Shown here piece by piece: positions 29,729 to 38,752 of a stretch of DNA of 64,000 bases. The notes beneath the pieces were generated by a model, which had not been told where the DNA came from, did no database searches, and saw only the letters and a list, made by a program, of their open reading frames with translations. How positions within the stretch are numbered: the first letter of the stretch is position 1; the number at the start of each line of letters is the position of its first letter. The position numbers were made by a program, and so were the translations under genes. The stretch comes from an uncultured Allobosea sp. (GTDB lineage: Bacteria; Pseudomonadota; Alphaproteobacteria; Rhizobiales; Beijerinckiaceae), in assembly GCF_945956895.1 (NCBI RefSeq), contig NZ_CAMFJF010000008.1:79959-143958 (forward strand). The letters are read 5' to 3'.

Positions 29729-29893
29729 GTCATCCCGTGCGCGCTGCGGCATGAAATGCCGCTGCGCAGACACGGGACCGCCCCCCGAAAGGGGGCGCCC
29801 CCACCTGAACGCTGCCGAGAAGAACTCACTCTCCTGATGACGGTCCCGCATCTGCGCAGCGGCACTTCGCGCCGCAGCGCGTGCGGGATGACG
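29729..29893. repeat. Large intergenic inverted repeat between psd and pssA
   Basis: Outer arms GTCATCCCGTGCGCGCTGCGG and its inverse near 29870-29893 enclose an inner pair with CTGCGCAGACACGGGACCG-like and CGGTCCCGCATCTGCGCAG-like segments. It is an imperfect cruciform of about 165 bp inside what is otherwise a two-gene phospholipid operon. Confidence 0.75.
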
Positions 29894-29941
29894 CTTGGCT
29901 GAGCCTAGCCTGCGCCCCCAAAACCGCGTATTCCGACTGCT

Positions 29942-30784
29942 ATGAGCGACCTGTTTCCTCCCTTCGAGCCCGAGCGCGCCGAATCCAAGCGCGCCCGCTT
30001 CAAGCCGATTCCCTTCCGCTTGCTGGCGCCGAATGTCATCACACTGCTGGCGCTCTGCCTCGGCCTGACTGCGATGCGCCTCGTCGTCGAGGGCAAGCTT
30101 GAGACGGCGACGATCTGCATCCTGATCGCGGCGGCGCTCGATGGCGTCGACGGCCGCTTGGCCCGCCTGCTCAAGGGCACCTCGCGCTTCGGCGCGGAGC
30201 TCGATTCGCTCTCCGATTTCGTCAATTTCGGCGTCGCCACCGGCTATGTCCTGTGGATCTTCGTTCTGCACGACCTGAAATCCGTCGGCTGGATCATCGT
30301 GCTGACGCTGGCCTGCGCCATGGCGCTCCGGCTCGCGCGCTTCAACGTGATGATCGACGATCCCGACCGCCCGGACTGGCAGAAGGATTTCTTCGTCGGC
30401 ATGCCGGCTCCTGCCGGTGCGATCACGGCCATGCTGCCGCTCTATCTCCACATCATCGGCGTGCCCGTGCAGGAATACGGCGCGCTCCCCGTCGGCATCT
30501 ACATCCTGTTCATCGCCTTCCTGACGATCTCGCGCATCCCCTGCTATGCTGGCAAGACGCTCGGCACGCGCGTCCCGCGCACCCAGGTGCTGCCGATCTT
30601 CGTCGCAGTGGTGATCGTCGCCGGCCTGCTCTTCGCCTACACCTTCGAGGTGCTGACGGTCGTGGTAATCGGCTATCTCGCTCTGATTCCGGTCAGCGTC
30701 GCGCGCTATCGCAAGCTGGAGCGCGCCCACGCACTGCCGGCAGCGGCCCCCGCGGCGGAGCCTGCCTCCGACAATCCTGCCTGA
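29942..30784 (+). CDS. pssA: CDP-diacylglycerol--serine O-phosphatidyltransferase
   Basis: A 280-aa inner-membrane enzyme forming phosphatidylserine from CDP-diacylglycerol and serine. The CDP-alcohol phosphotransferase motif D-G-x2-A-R-x8-G-x3-D-x3-D is complete: D70, G71, A74, R75, G84, D88, D92. About eight hydrophobic helices follow. It feeds Psd, encoded just upstream; the two are separated by a 220-bp gap filled by an inverted repeat. Confidence 0.95.
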   Translation: MSDLFPPFEPERAESKRARFKPIPFRLLAPNVITLLALCLGLTAMRLVVEGKLETATICILIAAALDGVDGRLARLLKGTSRFGAELDSLSDFVNFGVATGYVLWIFVLHDLKSVGWIIVLTLACAMALRLARFNVMIDDPDRPDWQKDFFVGMPAPAGAITAMLPLYLHIIGVPVQEYGALPVGIYILFIAFLTISRIPCYAGKTLGTRVPRTQVLPIFVAVVIVAGLLFAYTFEVLTVVVIGYLALIPVSVARYRKLERAHALPAAAPAAEPASDNPA

Positions 30785-30798
30785 TCGTCAGTTGAAGC

Positions 30799-31182
30799 TT
30801 AGCGGCGATAGCCGCTGAGACGTGCCGCATTGGCGCGGGTGCGCCGCGCGAAGGGCTCCAGCGTGCTGTCGGCAGCCTTGACCGCCGCCGTCGCGAGATC
30901 GAACTGGCCAAACGGGTTGAGGGCAAGGCCCCACCAGAACGCAGTTGTCGCCTGCGTTGCGGCAAGGCTGCTCTCGAGCACGGCCGAAACCTTTTCCGTC
31001 ACGGCTTTCGTCGCCTCGCGCTGGCCGTGGCTATCGCCGAAGGCGCCCTTCATCAGGAGCGGCATCCGCATGGCGATGGTCAGGCCGGCTTCCGCATGCA
31101 TGGACATCAGGCGGGCCGCGAGAACCTGCGCCTCCGCCCCGGTCGCAGGGGCGGAGCCCGTCGATTTGCGCGGTCGGGCCAT
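30799..31182 (-). CDS. Small alpha-helical protein, possibly phasin-like
   Basis: A 127-aa, alanine-rich, mostly helical protein (MARPRKSTGSAPATGAE start; a central hydrophobic-amphipathic TQATTAFWWGLALNP). Size and composition recall phasin-related granule proteins, but I see no decisive motif. GGAG precedes the ATG at 31182 by about ten bases. It converges with pssA. Confidence 0.65.
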   Translation of the reverse strand: MARPRKSTGSAPATGAEAQVLAARLMSMHAEAGLTIAMRMPLLMKGAFGDSHGQREATKAVTEKVSAVLESSLAATQATTAFWWGLALNPFGQFDLATAAVKAADSTLEPFARRTRANAARLSGYRR

Positions 31183-31480
31183 GAGGGAAACTCCAGTAGA
31201 TCGGCGCCACCAAAGAGCGGACCGCCGAGGGGGAGGGAAGTCTGCCGACAACGGCGCGGCTTGGCAATGCCTGGTATACCAGCGCTCCCGCCCGGATTTC
31301 AGGCAGCCGGACAGGGTGCTCAAATGAGCGGCACCTCGCCTGTTCCGCGTTTACGGATGGATTTATCGCCCTGCCGAAATGCTCTAAGGCTTGAACCGCG
31401 CCGAAATCCCCGGCCCCTTAATCCTGTCGAGCAGCCTGTTGAGCCTTTTCTCCTCTCCCAAACATCCCGGCTGGCGTCCG

Positions 31481-32089
31481 ATGCTCGTTCTCGCATCGGC
31501 CTCGCCGCGCCGCCTCGCGCTGCTGGAGCAGGCGGGGTTGAAGCCGGACGCGTTGCTCCCCGCCGATCTCGACGAGACCCCGCACAAGGGAGAGCGCCCG
31601 CGCGATCTCGCCCGCCGTCTGGCGCGCGAGAAGGCGCAGGCCGCGCGCGAGGGCGCCAAGGTCCGCGCCGATCTCGAAGGCTGCTATATCCTCGCGGCAG
31701 ACACAGTCGTCGCCGTCGGCCGGCGCATCCTGCCCAAGGCCGAGATCGTCGACGAGGCCGCCGCCTGCCTGCGCCTGCTCTCGGGCCGGGCGCATCGCGT
31801 CTATACCGGCGTCGCGCTGGTGACGCCTTCGGGCGCGATCCGCGACCGCATCGTCGAGACGCGCCTGCGCTTCAAGCGCCTCTCCACCGAGGATATCGAG
31901 ACCTATCTCGCCTCGGGCGAATGGCGCGGCAAGGCCGGCGGCTATGCCGTGCAGGGCATCGCCGGCTCCTTCGTCGTCAAGCTCGTCGGCTCCTATACCG
32001 GCGTCGTCGGCCTGCCGCTCTATGAGACGGTCAATCTCCTCGGCGGCGAAGGCTTCCCCATCCGCTTCGGCTGGATGAACGCAGCCTGA
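31481..32089 (+). CDS. maf: Maf family nucleotide pyrophosphatase
   Basis: A 202-aa protein with the Maf N-terminus [19 protein letters not shown], which contains the conserved S-x-S-P-R-R, and the later [18 protein letters not shown]. Maf proteins hydrolyse dTTP, UTP and modified nucleotides in house-cleaning. The start at 31481 gives the family N-terminus. In related genomes maf is often followed directly by yacG; here an SDR gene intervenes. Confidence 0.92.
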   Translation: MLVLASASPRRLALLEQAGLKPDALLPADLDETPHKGERPRDLARRLAREKAQAAREGAKVRADLEGCYILAADTVVAVGRRILPKAEIVDEAAACLRLLSGRAHRVYTGVALVTPSGAIRDRIVETRLRFKRLSTEDIETYLASGEWRGKAGGYAVQGIAGSFVVKLVGSYTGVVGLPLYETVNLLGGEGFPIRFGWMNAA

Positions 32090-32171
32090 TACGGCGCCGA
32101 TGCGGGTTGCCTGATCGTGCCTCGCGGCTGATCTTGCGGCCGGGAAACGCATCGATGACGGGAAAGCAAAG

Positions 32172-32993
32172 ATGACGGGACGTCTGAGCGGCAAGATCGC
32201 GATCGTGGCCGGGGCGGGGTCGATCGGGCCGGGCTGGGGCAATGGCAAGGCGACGGCGACGATCTTCGCCCGCGAGGGCGCGAGGGTCGTCTGCGCCGAC
32301 ATCAACCGTGACGCCGCCGAGGAGACCGCCGGTATCATCCGCAACGAGGGCGGTGAGGCTTTCGCCATCCGCACCGACGTCACCAAGGCCGGCGAGGTCG
32401 CCGAGCTCGTCGCCCATGCGCTCGGCCGCTATGGCCGCATCGACATTCTCGACAACAATGTCGGCATCGCCGAGGTCGGCAGCGTCGTCGATCTCTCGGA
32501 GGAGGTCTGGGAGCGCGTCTTCAAGGTCAATCTCACCGGCGCCTTCCTGGCGATGAAGCATGTCATCCCGGTGATGCAGCGCCAGTTCGAGGAGACGGGC
32601 GAGGGCGGCTCGATCATCAACATCTCGTCGATCGCCTCGATCCGTCATACCGGCGTGCCCTATGCCAGCTATTCCGCGACCAAGGCGGCGCTGAACCAGC
32701 TCACCCGCACGACGGCGGTGCAGTACGCGCCGCAGAAGATCCGCGTGAACGCGATCCTGCCCGGCCTGATGAAGACGCCGATGGTCGAGCATTCCGCCGG
32801 CCTCGCCGCAGCCTACGGCAAGGGCGATGTCGATGCGATGTGGGCCGCGCGCGCCGCGCAGGTCCCGATGGGCCATATGGGGGAGGCCTGGGACGTGGCC
32901 AATGCCGCTCTCTTCCTCGCCAGCGACGAGGCGCGCTACGTCACCGGCATCGAACTCGTCGTCGATGGAGGCATCACGCTCAAATATGACTGA
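32172..32993 (+). CDS. SDR family oxidoreductase
   Basis: A 273-aa classical short-chain dehydrogenase. The cofactor loop ([12 protein letters not shown], longer than usual) is near residue 14. NNVGIAEVG is the NNAG-like strand, the catalytic serine lies in IINISSIAS, and the catalytic YxxxK occurs as [11 protein letters not shown]. The C-terminal [17 protein letters not shown] is standard. The substrate is unknown. Its last 8 bp overlap the start of yacG, so the two are translationally coupled. Confidence 0.92.
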   Translation: MTGRLSGKIAIVAGAGSIGPGWGNGKATATIFAREGARVVCADINRDAAEETAGIIRNEGGEAFAIRTDVTKAGEVAELVAHALGRYGRIDILDNNVGIAEVGSVVDLSEEVWERVFKVNLTGAFLAMKHVIPVMQRQFEETGEGGSIINISSIASIRHTGVPYASYSATKAALNQLTRTTAVQYAPQKIRVNAILPGLMKTPMVEHSAGLAAAYGKGDVDAMWAARAAQVPMGHMGEAWDVANAALFLASDEARYVTGIELVVDGGITLKYD

Positions 32994-33192
32994 GACCGAA
33001 AAGACCCCGCCAGCCGCGAAGCCCTGTCCGATCTGCGGCAAGCCGGCGGTCGCGCGCTTCAAGCCGTTCTGCTCGCCGCGCTGCGCCGATATCGATCTCG
33101 GTCGCTGGCTCAAGGGCAGCTACGTCATTCCCGGCGAGCCCGTCGACGAGGCGGAGGAGGGCGCGCCGCAGCAGCGCGAGCGCGAGGACTAG
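32986..33192 (+). CDS. yacG: YacG-type zinc-binding DNA gyrase inhibitor
   Basis: A 68-aa protein with four zinc-ligand cysteines, C14-P-I-C17 and C29-S-P-R-C33, followed by [17 protein letters not shown], the diagnostic YacG segment. The acidic tail is usual. In E. coli YacG binds GyrB and inhibits gyrase; the role here is by homology. It starts inside the 3' end of the SDR gene. Confidence 0.93.
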   Translation: MTETEKTPPAAKPCPICGKPAVARFKPFCSPRCADIDLGRWLKGSYVIPGEPVDEAEEGAPQQRERED

Positions 33193-33267
33193 GAAACAGG
33201 CTGGGCTGATTGCACACTGGCGGGTCAGCGTGGCGGCGATCCGCCAGCCCCGGAGCGATCCGACACC

Positions 33268-34548
33268 ATGAGCACCGGCACTGAACCTCATATCGTCATC
33301 GTCGGCGCCGGCTTCGGCGGGCTTGAGGCAGCACGCAATCTCGCCAGCGCGCCGGTCAGGATCACGCTGATCGACCAGCGCAACCACCACCTGTTCCAGC
33401 CCTTGCTCTATCAGGTGGCGACCGCCTCGCTGCCGACCTCCGAGATCGCCTGGCCGATCCGCTCCCTGCTGCGCGGCCACGAGAACGTCACGACCCTGCT
33501 CGGCACGGTCACAAGCGTCGACAAGGTCAACAAGCAGGTGTTGCTGGAGGGCGAGCAGCCGGTCGGTTTCGACACGCTGATCCTCGCGACCGGCGCACGC
33601 CATTCCTATTTCGGCCATGACGAGTGGGAGCCCTATGCACCGGGCGTGAAGACGCTGGAGGACGCGACGCGCATCCGTCGGCGCATCCTCTCCGCCTTCG
33701 AGCAGGCGGAATGGGAGGCCGATCCGGCCCGCCGTGCCGAGTGGCTGACCTTCGTGATCATTGGGGCGGGGCCGACCGGCGTCGAGCTCGCCGGCACCAT
33801 CGCGGAACTCGCGCATGACACGCTCCGCAGCGATTTCCGCAATTTCGACACGCGCAGCGCCCGGGTGATCCTGGTCGAGGCCGGCCCGCGCATCCTGGCG
33901 GGCTTCACCGAAGATCTCTCGGCCTATGCCGAGCGAGCGCTGAATCGTCTGGGTGTCGAGGTCAGGCTGGGGCAGCCGGTCTCCGCATGCCGCGCGGAGG
34001 GCATCGAACTCGGCGGCGCCTTCCTGCTGGCGCGGACCATCCTGTGGGCGGCGGGCGTGGCAGCCTCGTCGGCGGCGGAATGGCTGGAGGCGCCGGCCGA
34101 CCGGGCAGGCCGCGTCCGCGTCGAGCCCGATCTCACGGCGCCCGGCGAGCCCGATATCTTCGTGATCGGCGATACAGCCTTCGTTGCGGGCGTGGACGGC
34201 AAGCCGGTGCCCGGCGTCGCGCCGGCCGCGAAGCAGCAGGGGCGCTATGTCGCCGATCTCATCAAGGCGCGGCTGCAGGGCAGGCCGCTCCCGCCGCCCT
34301 TCGCCTATCGGAATGCCGGCAATCTCGCGACGATCGGCAAGCGGGCCGCGATCGTCGATTTCGGCTGGATCAAGCTGCGCGGGCGCCTCGCCTGGTGGAT
34401 CTGGGGCATCGCGCACATCTTCTTCCTGATCGGCCTGCGCAACCGGCTCGCCGTCGCACTCAACTGGCTGTGGATCTATGTCAGCGGCCATCGCAGCGCG
34501 CGCCTCATCATGCAGCGCGAGCCACCGGCCGGCTGCGAGATGCGCTAG
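33268..34548 (+). CDS. ndh: Type II NADH:quinone oxidoreductase (NDH-2-like)
   Basis: A 426-aa FAD-dependent pyridine-nucleotide oxidoreductase. FAD-binding GAGFGGLEAARN is near residue 13, the NAD-binding GAGPTGVELAGTIAEL near 169, and VFVIGDTAF-like (FVIGDTAFV) near 305. The hydrophobic C-terminal part (AWWIWGIAHIFFLIGLRNR) suits the membrane-associated NDH-2. It passes electrons from NADH to quinone without pumping protons. Confidence 0.9.
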   Translation: MSTGTEPHIVIVGAGFGGLEAARNLASAPVRITLIDQRNHHLFQPLLYQVATASLPTSEIAWPIRSLLRGHENVTTLLGTVTSVDKVNKQVLLEGEQPVGFDTLILATGARHSYFGHDEWEPYAPGVKTLEDATRIRRRILSAFEQAEWEADPARRAEWLTFVIIGAGPTGVELAGTIAELAHDTLRSDFRNFDTRSARVILVEAGPRILAGFTEDLSAYAERALNRLGVEVRLGQPVSACRAEGIELGGAFLLARTILWAAGVAASSAAEWLEAPADRAGRVRVEPDLTAPGEPDIFVIGDTAFVAGVDGKPVPGVAPAAKQQGRYVADLIKARLQGRPLPPPFAYRNAGNLATIGKRAAIVDFGWIKLRGRLAWWIWGIAHIFFLIGLRNRLAVALNWLWIYVSGHRSARLIMQREPPAGCEMR

Positions 34549-34872
34549 TTTTTTGATTTGGCATCGGCTTTGTCCGACAACCGCGTTCCCTTTTCGGGCC
34601 GAGGCTCCAGATGGCGCCGATTCTCGCGTCGTTGGTTCGTGGTCGGGATCGATTCTACAGTGCAGCTGTCAGGGGATGGGAGGGGGCGGACGAAACAACT
34701 TGCGGACATCGCTGGCAGAATGGGGTTCGCATGATCCTCGACATAATTGCTCCAGAGGCACATGCAATTTCTATCAATAACCAACAAAGGTCGAATTCTA
34801 TACGTATCGATTGACAACTTACGGTGACGTTAGTTAGTCCGATACGAATATTGAATCCGGGGGGCGAAAAAA
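34549..34872. other. AT-richer gap before the acyltransferase gene
   Basis: About 320 bp whose second half is markedly AT-richer than the window, like the gene that follows. A perfect TTGACA at 34811-34816 may be a -35 box for the acyltransferase; the -10 region is weak. No gene supported. Confidence 0.5.
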
Positions 34873-35940
34873 TTGAGACCGCCGCAGAGAGTGTATTCCA
34901 CTCTTAACGGGTTGCGAGGCTTTGCCGCAGTTGCCGTCCTAACAATTCATGGGCAAGGCTTCTTTGGTCCTTGGATCGCGAAAAGCGGGTATCTCGCTGT
35001 CGATCTGTTTTTTGTCATGAGCGGATTTGTTATTGCTCATGCCTATGAAGGCCGGTTCAAGAGCGGCCTCGGAACGGCGGAATTCTTCTGGATCAGGTTC
35101 GTCCGCTTTTACCCACTCTTCCTTGTCGGCACGGTGATCGGATCGATCAGTGCGATATTGGCCTGGAAAATGGGCGCGGGCGAATTGGGACGATCAGAAT
35201 TGATCCAGGCGGTGTTCCTGGGGCTGTTCATGCTGCCCTCGCCCGATCTGAATATGTCTTTTGCGCTCTACCCGACAAATCCTCCGGGGTGGTCGCTTTT
35301 TTACGAGCTGATCATCAACACGTTCTACGTGGTCTTTTGGCGCGTGCTCTCCAACAGGGTGCTTCTCGTAACCACCGCGGTCGCTGCAGCGATGCTCGTC
35401 GTTTCAGCGGTCTATTTCGGCACGCTCGATATCGGCTCGTACTGGGGCACTTTCAGCGGCGGCATCATCCGCGTTTATTTTTCCTTCTTTGCCGGTGTCC
35501 TCATCTATCGCCTGGGCTTGCCGAAATTGCCGCCCGGCGTTCTGAGTTGGATTCCGCTTCTGCTTGCCACCGGCTTGGTTGCCGTGGATGTCGACGGTAC
35601 GGCGCGGATTGTCTTCGACGTGTTCTGCGTTCTCGTCATGTTTCCCGCGATTATCGCTGTCTCCACGTCCATTGAGCCGGATAGGTTTTCCCGGCCGCTT
35701 TTCGAGTATCTGGGAGCGGCCTCCTACGCGCTCTATGCCATTCACGCTCCAATTCTCGAACTCGCACGCAGGGCGGTGCGAATGTTCGGCTTCACCCCGG
35801 CGACCTTCGCGCCATGGCTTGGCGTGGTGTTGCTTCTGGTCATCTTTGCGTTCGCCCTTGTGCTAAATCGCCTTTATGACGAGCCCGCACGGAGAATCCT
35901 GTCTCGTTTGACGAGGCGAGTGACTGCGGCCAGATCCTAG
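34873..35940 (+). CDS. Acyltransferase family (OafA/YrhL-like) membrane protein
   Basis: A 355-aa protein with about ten membrane helices. LNGLRGFAAVAVLTIHG at the N-terminus and DLFFVMSGFVIAHAY are the acyltransferase_3 signatures, including the conserved histidine. These enzymes O-acylate surface polysaccharides or other secreted glycans. The start at 34873 is TTG, preceded by GGGGGGCGAAAAAA; a GTG six codons on is an alternative. The gene is AT-richer than its neighbours and has no polysaccharide genes around it, suggesting horizontal acquisition. Confidence 0.85.
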   Translation: MRPPQRVYSTLNGLRGFAAVAVLTIHGQGFFGPWIAKSGYLAVDLFFVMSGFVIAHAYEGRFKSGLGTAEFFWIRFVRFYPLFLVGTVIGSISAILAWKMGAGELGRSELIQAVFLGLFMLPSPDLNMSFALYPTNPPGWSLFYELIINTFYVVFWRVLSNRVLLVTTAVAAAMLVVSAVYFGTLDIGSYWGTFSGGIIRVYFSFFAGVLIYRLGLPKLPPGVLSWIPLLLATGLVAVDVDGTARIVFDVFCVLVMFPAIIAVSTSIEPDRFSRPLFEYLGAASYALYAIHAPILELARRAVRMFGFTPATFAPWLGVVLLLVIFAFALVLNRLYDEPARRILSRLTRRVTAARS

Positions 35941-35971
35941 AATCCATCTGCGCTGTGACTGATCCCGATAT

Positions 35972-36895
35972 TCAAAACCGCTTGGTCGAGAGTACGTCGA
36001 AGGTCCTTCCGATCGTCGCGACCGCTTTGTCGTAATCGGCCAGTGACAGGCAGGCGATCAGGGCGTCGATGACGGCGAGTTGGGCAATACGGCTCGTCAT
36101 CGCCTCGGTGCGGAACTGGGTCTCACGCGCCATGGTATTGAGCACGATGTCGGCATAGGCGAGCAGCGGTGACTTGCCGAAATTCGTGATGCAGATCGTG
36201 GTCGCGCCCGCTTCCTGCGCGAGCCTGGTGGCGGTAACGGTTTCGTGCGTCGAGCCCGAATGTGAGATCGTGATCGCGACGACATCGGGGCCGGTCAGGG
36301 AGGCGCTGATCGCCTGGATATGCGAGTCGACCACGACCTTGGATTCGACGCCGATGCGCAGCAGCCGGTAGTTGGCATCCTCCGCGATCGGGGCGGCGCT
36401 GCCAATACCGTAGAGTTCGACGCGGCGCGCGCGGCGGATGGCGGCGACCGCACGCTCCATCCCGGCCTTGTCGAGCACCTTCATCGTGTCGTGCAGCGCC
36501 TGCAGGTCGCTGCGGAAGATCTTCTCGATCACCGTTCCCGTGTCGTCGGCGCGGGCGAGATCCTCGTGGATGAACTGGACGGGTTGTACCAGGTCGCGCG
36601 CCAGCGCGATCTTGACCTGCTGGAAGCCGCGTGCGCCGAGCTGGCGGCAGAGCGAGATCACGCTGCCTTCGCTCGCTTCCGCCCGTTCGGCCACCTCCGT
36701 CACCGACATGTGCACGACCTCGGCCGCGTGGGCGAGGAAGACATCGGCGATGCGGGCCGCCGTCGGGGGCAAAGTCGGACGCAGCGCCGTCAGGCGCTCG
36801 ATCACGCCGTCGAAGCCGTCCTGCGTGCCATGGCGCGCTGGCTCGGAGCTCTCGGGCATCGCATCGGCATCCAGCTTGAGTCGGGGCGAGGTCAT
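35972..36895 (-). CDS. MurR/RpiR-family transcriptional regulator
   Basis: A 307-aa regulator. The N-terminal HTH_6 helix-turn-helix contains VTEVAERAEASEGSVISLCRQLG, and a SIS sugar-phosphate-binding domain starts near residue 135 (VELYGIGSAAPIAEDANYR, ISHSGSTHET). Family members sense phosphorylated sugars. The start at 36895 overlaps the upstream HAD gene as ATGA, so the two form an operon. It probably controls that operon and the divergent ABC transporter through the palindrome at 37684-37700 (inference). Confidence 0.92.
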   Translation of the reverse strand: MTSPRLKLDADAMPESSEPARHGTQDGFDGVIERLTALRPTLPPTAARIADVFLAHAAEVVHMSVTEVAERAEASEGSVISLCRQLGARGFQQVKIALARDLVQPVQFIHEDLARADDTGTVIEKIFRSDLQALHDTMKVLDKAGMERAVAAIRRARRVELYGIGSAAPIAEDANYRLLRIGVESKVVVDSHIQAISASLTGPDVVAITISHSGSTHETVTATRLAQEAGATTICITNFGKSPLLAYADIVLNTMARETQFRTEAMTSRIAQLAVIDALIACLSLADYDKAVATIGRTFDVLSTKRF

Positions 36896-37650
36896 GCCGG
36901 CAAGGCCATCACGCCTGTTTCGCACGGGCAAGCCGTTTCGCCCTGCGTCTGCGGGAAGATGCCATCGGCGATCTCGACATAGCGCAGGCCGAAACGGCGG
37001 GCGCCCTCGCCATCGGTCCGGGGATTGTCGCCGAGCATCGCCACAGTCCGCTTCGGCAGGTCGAGCAAGGCAAGGCCGGCGGCAAACAGGATCGGCTCCG
37101 GCTTGCCGACAAGGCGATAGTCGACGGGCCCGGTACAAGCGAGCAGTGCCGCGAGCAGCGCTCCGGTCTCCGGCACGACCGTGCCACCCGGGCCGGGATG
37201 GACGAGATCGGGATTGGCGACGACGAGCTCGGCGCCCGCCCGCACGGCATTGACGGCAAGCATGAGCTTCGCATGGCTGAACTGTCGGTCGCGCCCGAGA
37301 AAGACGATGTCGGGCCGCGCCCGGACGGGTCTGAGCCCACGCTCGCGGGCATGGCGCGCCAGGCTCCTGCTCGCCAGCATGAGCGCGCGCGCACCGGGCC
37401 GGCGCATGGCGATGTCGTCCAATGCGAACGCTCCCGCCAGCACGATGCGGTCAGCGGGAATGTCGAGCCCCATCCGCTGCAGGTCGTCCGCGAGTTCCGC
37501 AGGCGTATGTTCGGCATCGTTGGAGACAATGACGAAACGGCCATCGCAGGCCTCCAGGAAGGCCGGGGCGCCAGGCATGGAGCGGCCACCGCACACCAAT
37601 GTGCCGTCGAGATCGATCAGCCAGCCACGAATATCGTCCGTTGCGTGCAC
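36892..37650 (-). CDS. HAD-superfamily (NagD-like) phosphatase
   Basis: A 252-aa HAD hydrolase. The nucleophile motif WLIDLDGTLV is near residue 10, IVSNDAEHTPAEL near 40 gives motif II, the lysine lies in RLVGKPEPILF, and GDNPRTDGEGARRFGL is motif IV. This is the class II cap arrangement of NagD/PGPase-like enzymes, acting on small phosphoesters. It is co-translated with the RpiR regulator, suggesting sugar-phosphate metabolism. Confidence 0.88.
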   Translation of the reverse strand: MHATDDIRGWLIDLDGTLVCGGRSMPGAPAFLEACDGRFVIVSNDAEHTPAELADDLQRMGLDIPADRIVLAGAFALDDIAMRRPGARALMLASRSLARHARERGLRPVRARPDIVFLGRDRQFSHAKLMLAVNAVRAGAELVVANPDLVHPGPGGTVVPETGALLAALLACTGPVDYRLVGKPEPILFAAGLALLDLPKRTVAMLGDNPRTDGEGARRFGLRYVEIADGIFPQTQGETACPCETGVMALPA

Positions 37651-37683
37651 CGCAAACTCCGCGTCGAAGTGAGGAAGGCATGG

Positions 37684-37700
37684 ACTGAGATTGTCTCAGT
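37684..37700. promoter_or_regulatory. Candidate RpiR-family operator between divergent operons
   Basis: A perfect inverted repeat ACTGAGA-TTG-TCTCAGT lies in the 172-bp gap between the HAD/RpiR operon and the ABC transporter operon. A TTGACA-like element on the minus strand is adjacent. The binding protein is inferred from position. Confidence 0.5.
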
Positions 37701-37822
37701 GTCAAACAAGATATTGCCTGAGTTAAATTCATAAACCTGTCATGGAAGGCTGCCAGAAGGCTCAGGCATCGGCCGCTTCAGGCAGCCGAGCCATGCCCCT
37801 GCAGCCCGTTCCGGAGGACGCT

Positions 37823-38746
37823 GTGCTTTCGTTCCTCGGTAGTCGCCTCCTACGCATGATGATCACCCTTTGGGCGATCGTCACCGCCGTGTTCCTGGCC
37901 ACGCGGCTGACCGGCAATCCGATCGACTTTCTGATGCCGGAGGGGCTCGACGCCGCCTCGCGTGCCGAGATGATCGCCTATTGGGGGCTCGATCGCCCGG
38001 TCGCAGAGCAATACCTGCTGTTCTGGAAATCGCTGCTCTCGGGCGATTTCGGCCTCGGCCTGATGGAGCGGCGCCCGGTCGTGGTGATCTTCGGCGAGCG
38101 GCTCTGGCAGAGCGCCTCGCTTCTTGTTGCGACGCTGGCTCTCACCGTCGCGGTCGGCGTGCCGCTCGGCATCCTCGCTGCGCTCTGGCGCGGGCAGCCG
38201 CGCGGGCAGGGCGTGCTCTTCGTCGCCTTCCTCGGCTACGCCGTGCCGAATTTCGTCCTCGCCATCCTGCTGCTGCTTGTCTTCTCCTATACGCTGCACT
38301 GGCTGCCGAGCGCCGGCTCCGCCACCTTGCTGCACTATGCGATGCCGACCGTGGCGCTCGCCGCTTATTTCGTCGCGGCGCTGACCCGCTACACTCGCAA
38401 CGCCATGCTCGACGTCCTCTCCGAGGACTATATGCGCACCGCTCGCGCCAAGGGGCTCTCCGAAGGCGCCATCATCCTGCGGCACGGCCTGCGCAACGCC
38501 CTGATCCCGGTCATCACCGTGCTTGGCCTGCAGATCACCACGCTCGTCTCGGGCGCTGTCGTGGTCGAGACCGTCTTCGCCTGGAACGGGGTTGGCGACC
38601 TGCTCGTCGGCGCGACGCTGCGGCGCGACTATCCCGTCCTGCAATTCGGCGTCCTCGTCGTGGCCGGCACTGTCATCCTCGTCAATTTCGCGATCGACCT
38701 CGCCTATGCGGCGTCCGATCCGCGCGTGCGCCTCGTCGGAGCCTGA
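37823..38746 (+). CDS. Dipeptide/oligopeptide-type ABC transporter permease (DppB family)
   Basis: A 307-aa inner-membrane permease with six helices. The DppB hallmarks are RLLRMMITLWAIVTAVFLAT, the proline-rich LTGNPIDFL loop and the EAA loop (RTARAKGLSEGAIILRHGLRNALIP, here quoted in part). I chose the GTG at 37823 because GGAGG lies five bases upstream and this gives the usual DppB N-terminus; an ATG at 37742 would add 27 hydrophilic residues. It is the first gene of an ABC operon. Confidence 0.9.
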   Translation: MLSFLGSRLLRMMITLWAIVTAVFLATRLTGNPIDFLMPEGLDAASRAEMIAYWGLDRPVAEQYLLFWKSLLSGDFGLGLMERRPVVVIFGERLWQSASLLVATLALTVAVGVPLGILAALWRGQPRGQGVLFVAFLGYAVPNFVLAILLLLVFSYTLHWLPSAGSATLLHYAMPTVALAAYFVAALTRYTRNAMLDVLSEDYMRTARAKGLSEGAIILRHGLRNALIPVITVLGLQITTLVSGAVVVETVFAWNGVGDLLVGATLRRDYPVLQFGVLVVAGTVILVNFAIDLAYAASDPRVRLVGA

Positions 38747-38752
38747 TCCGCC

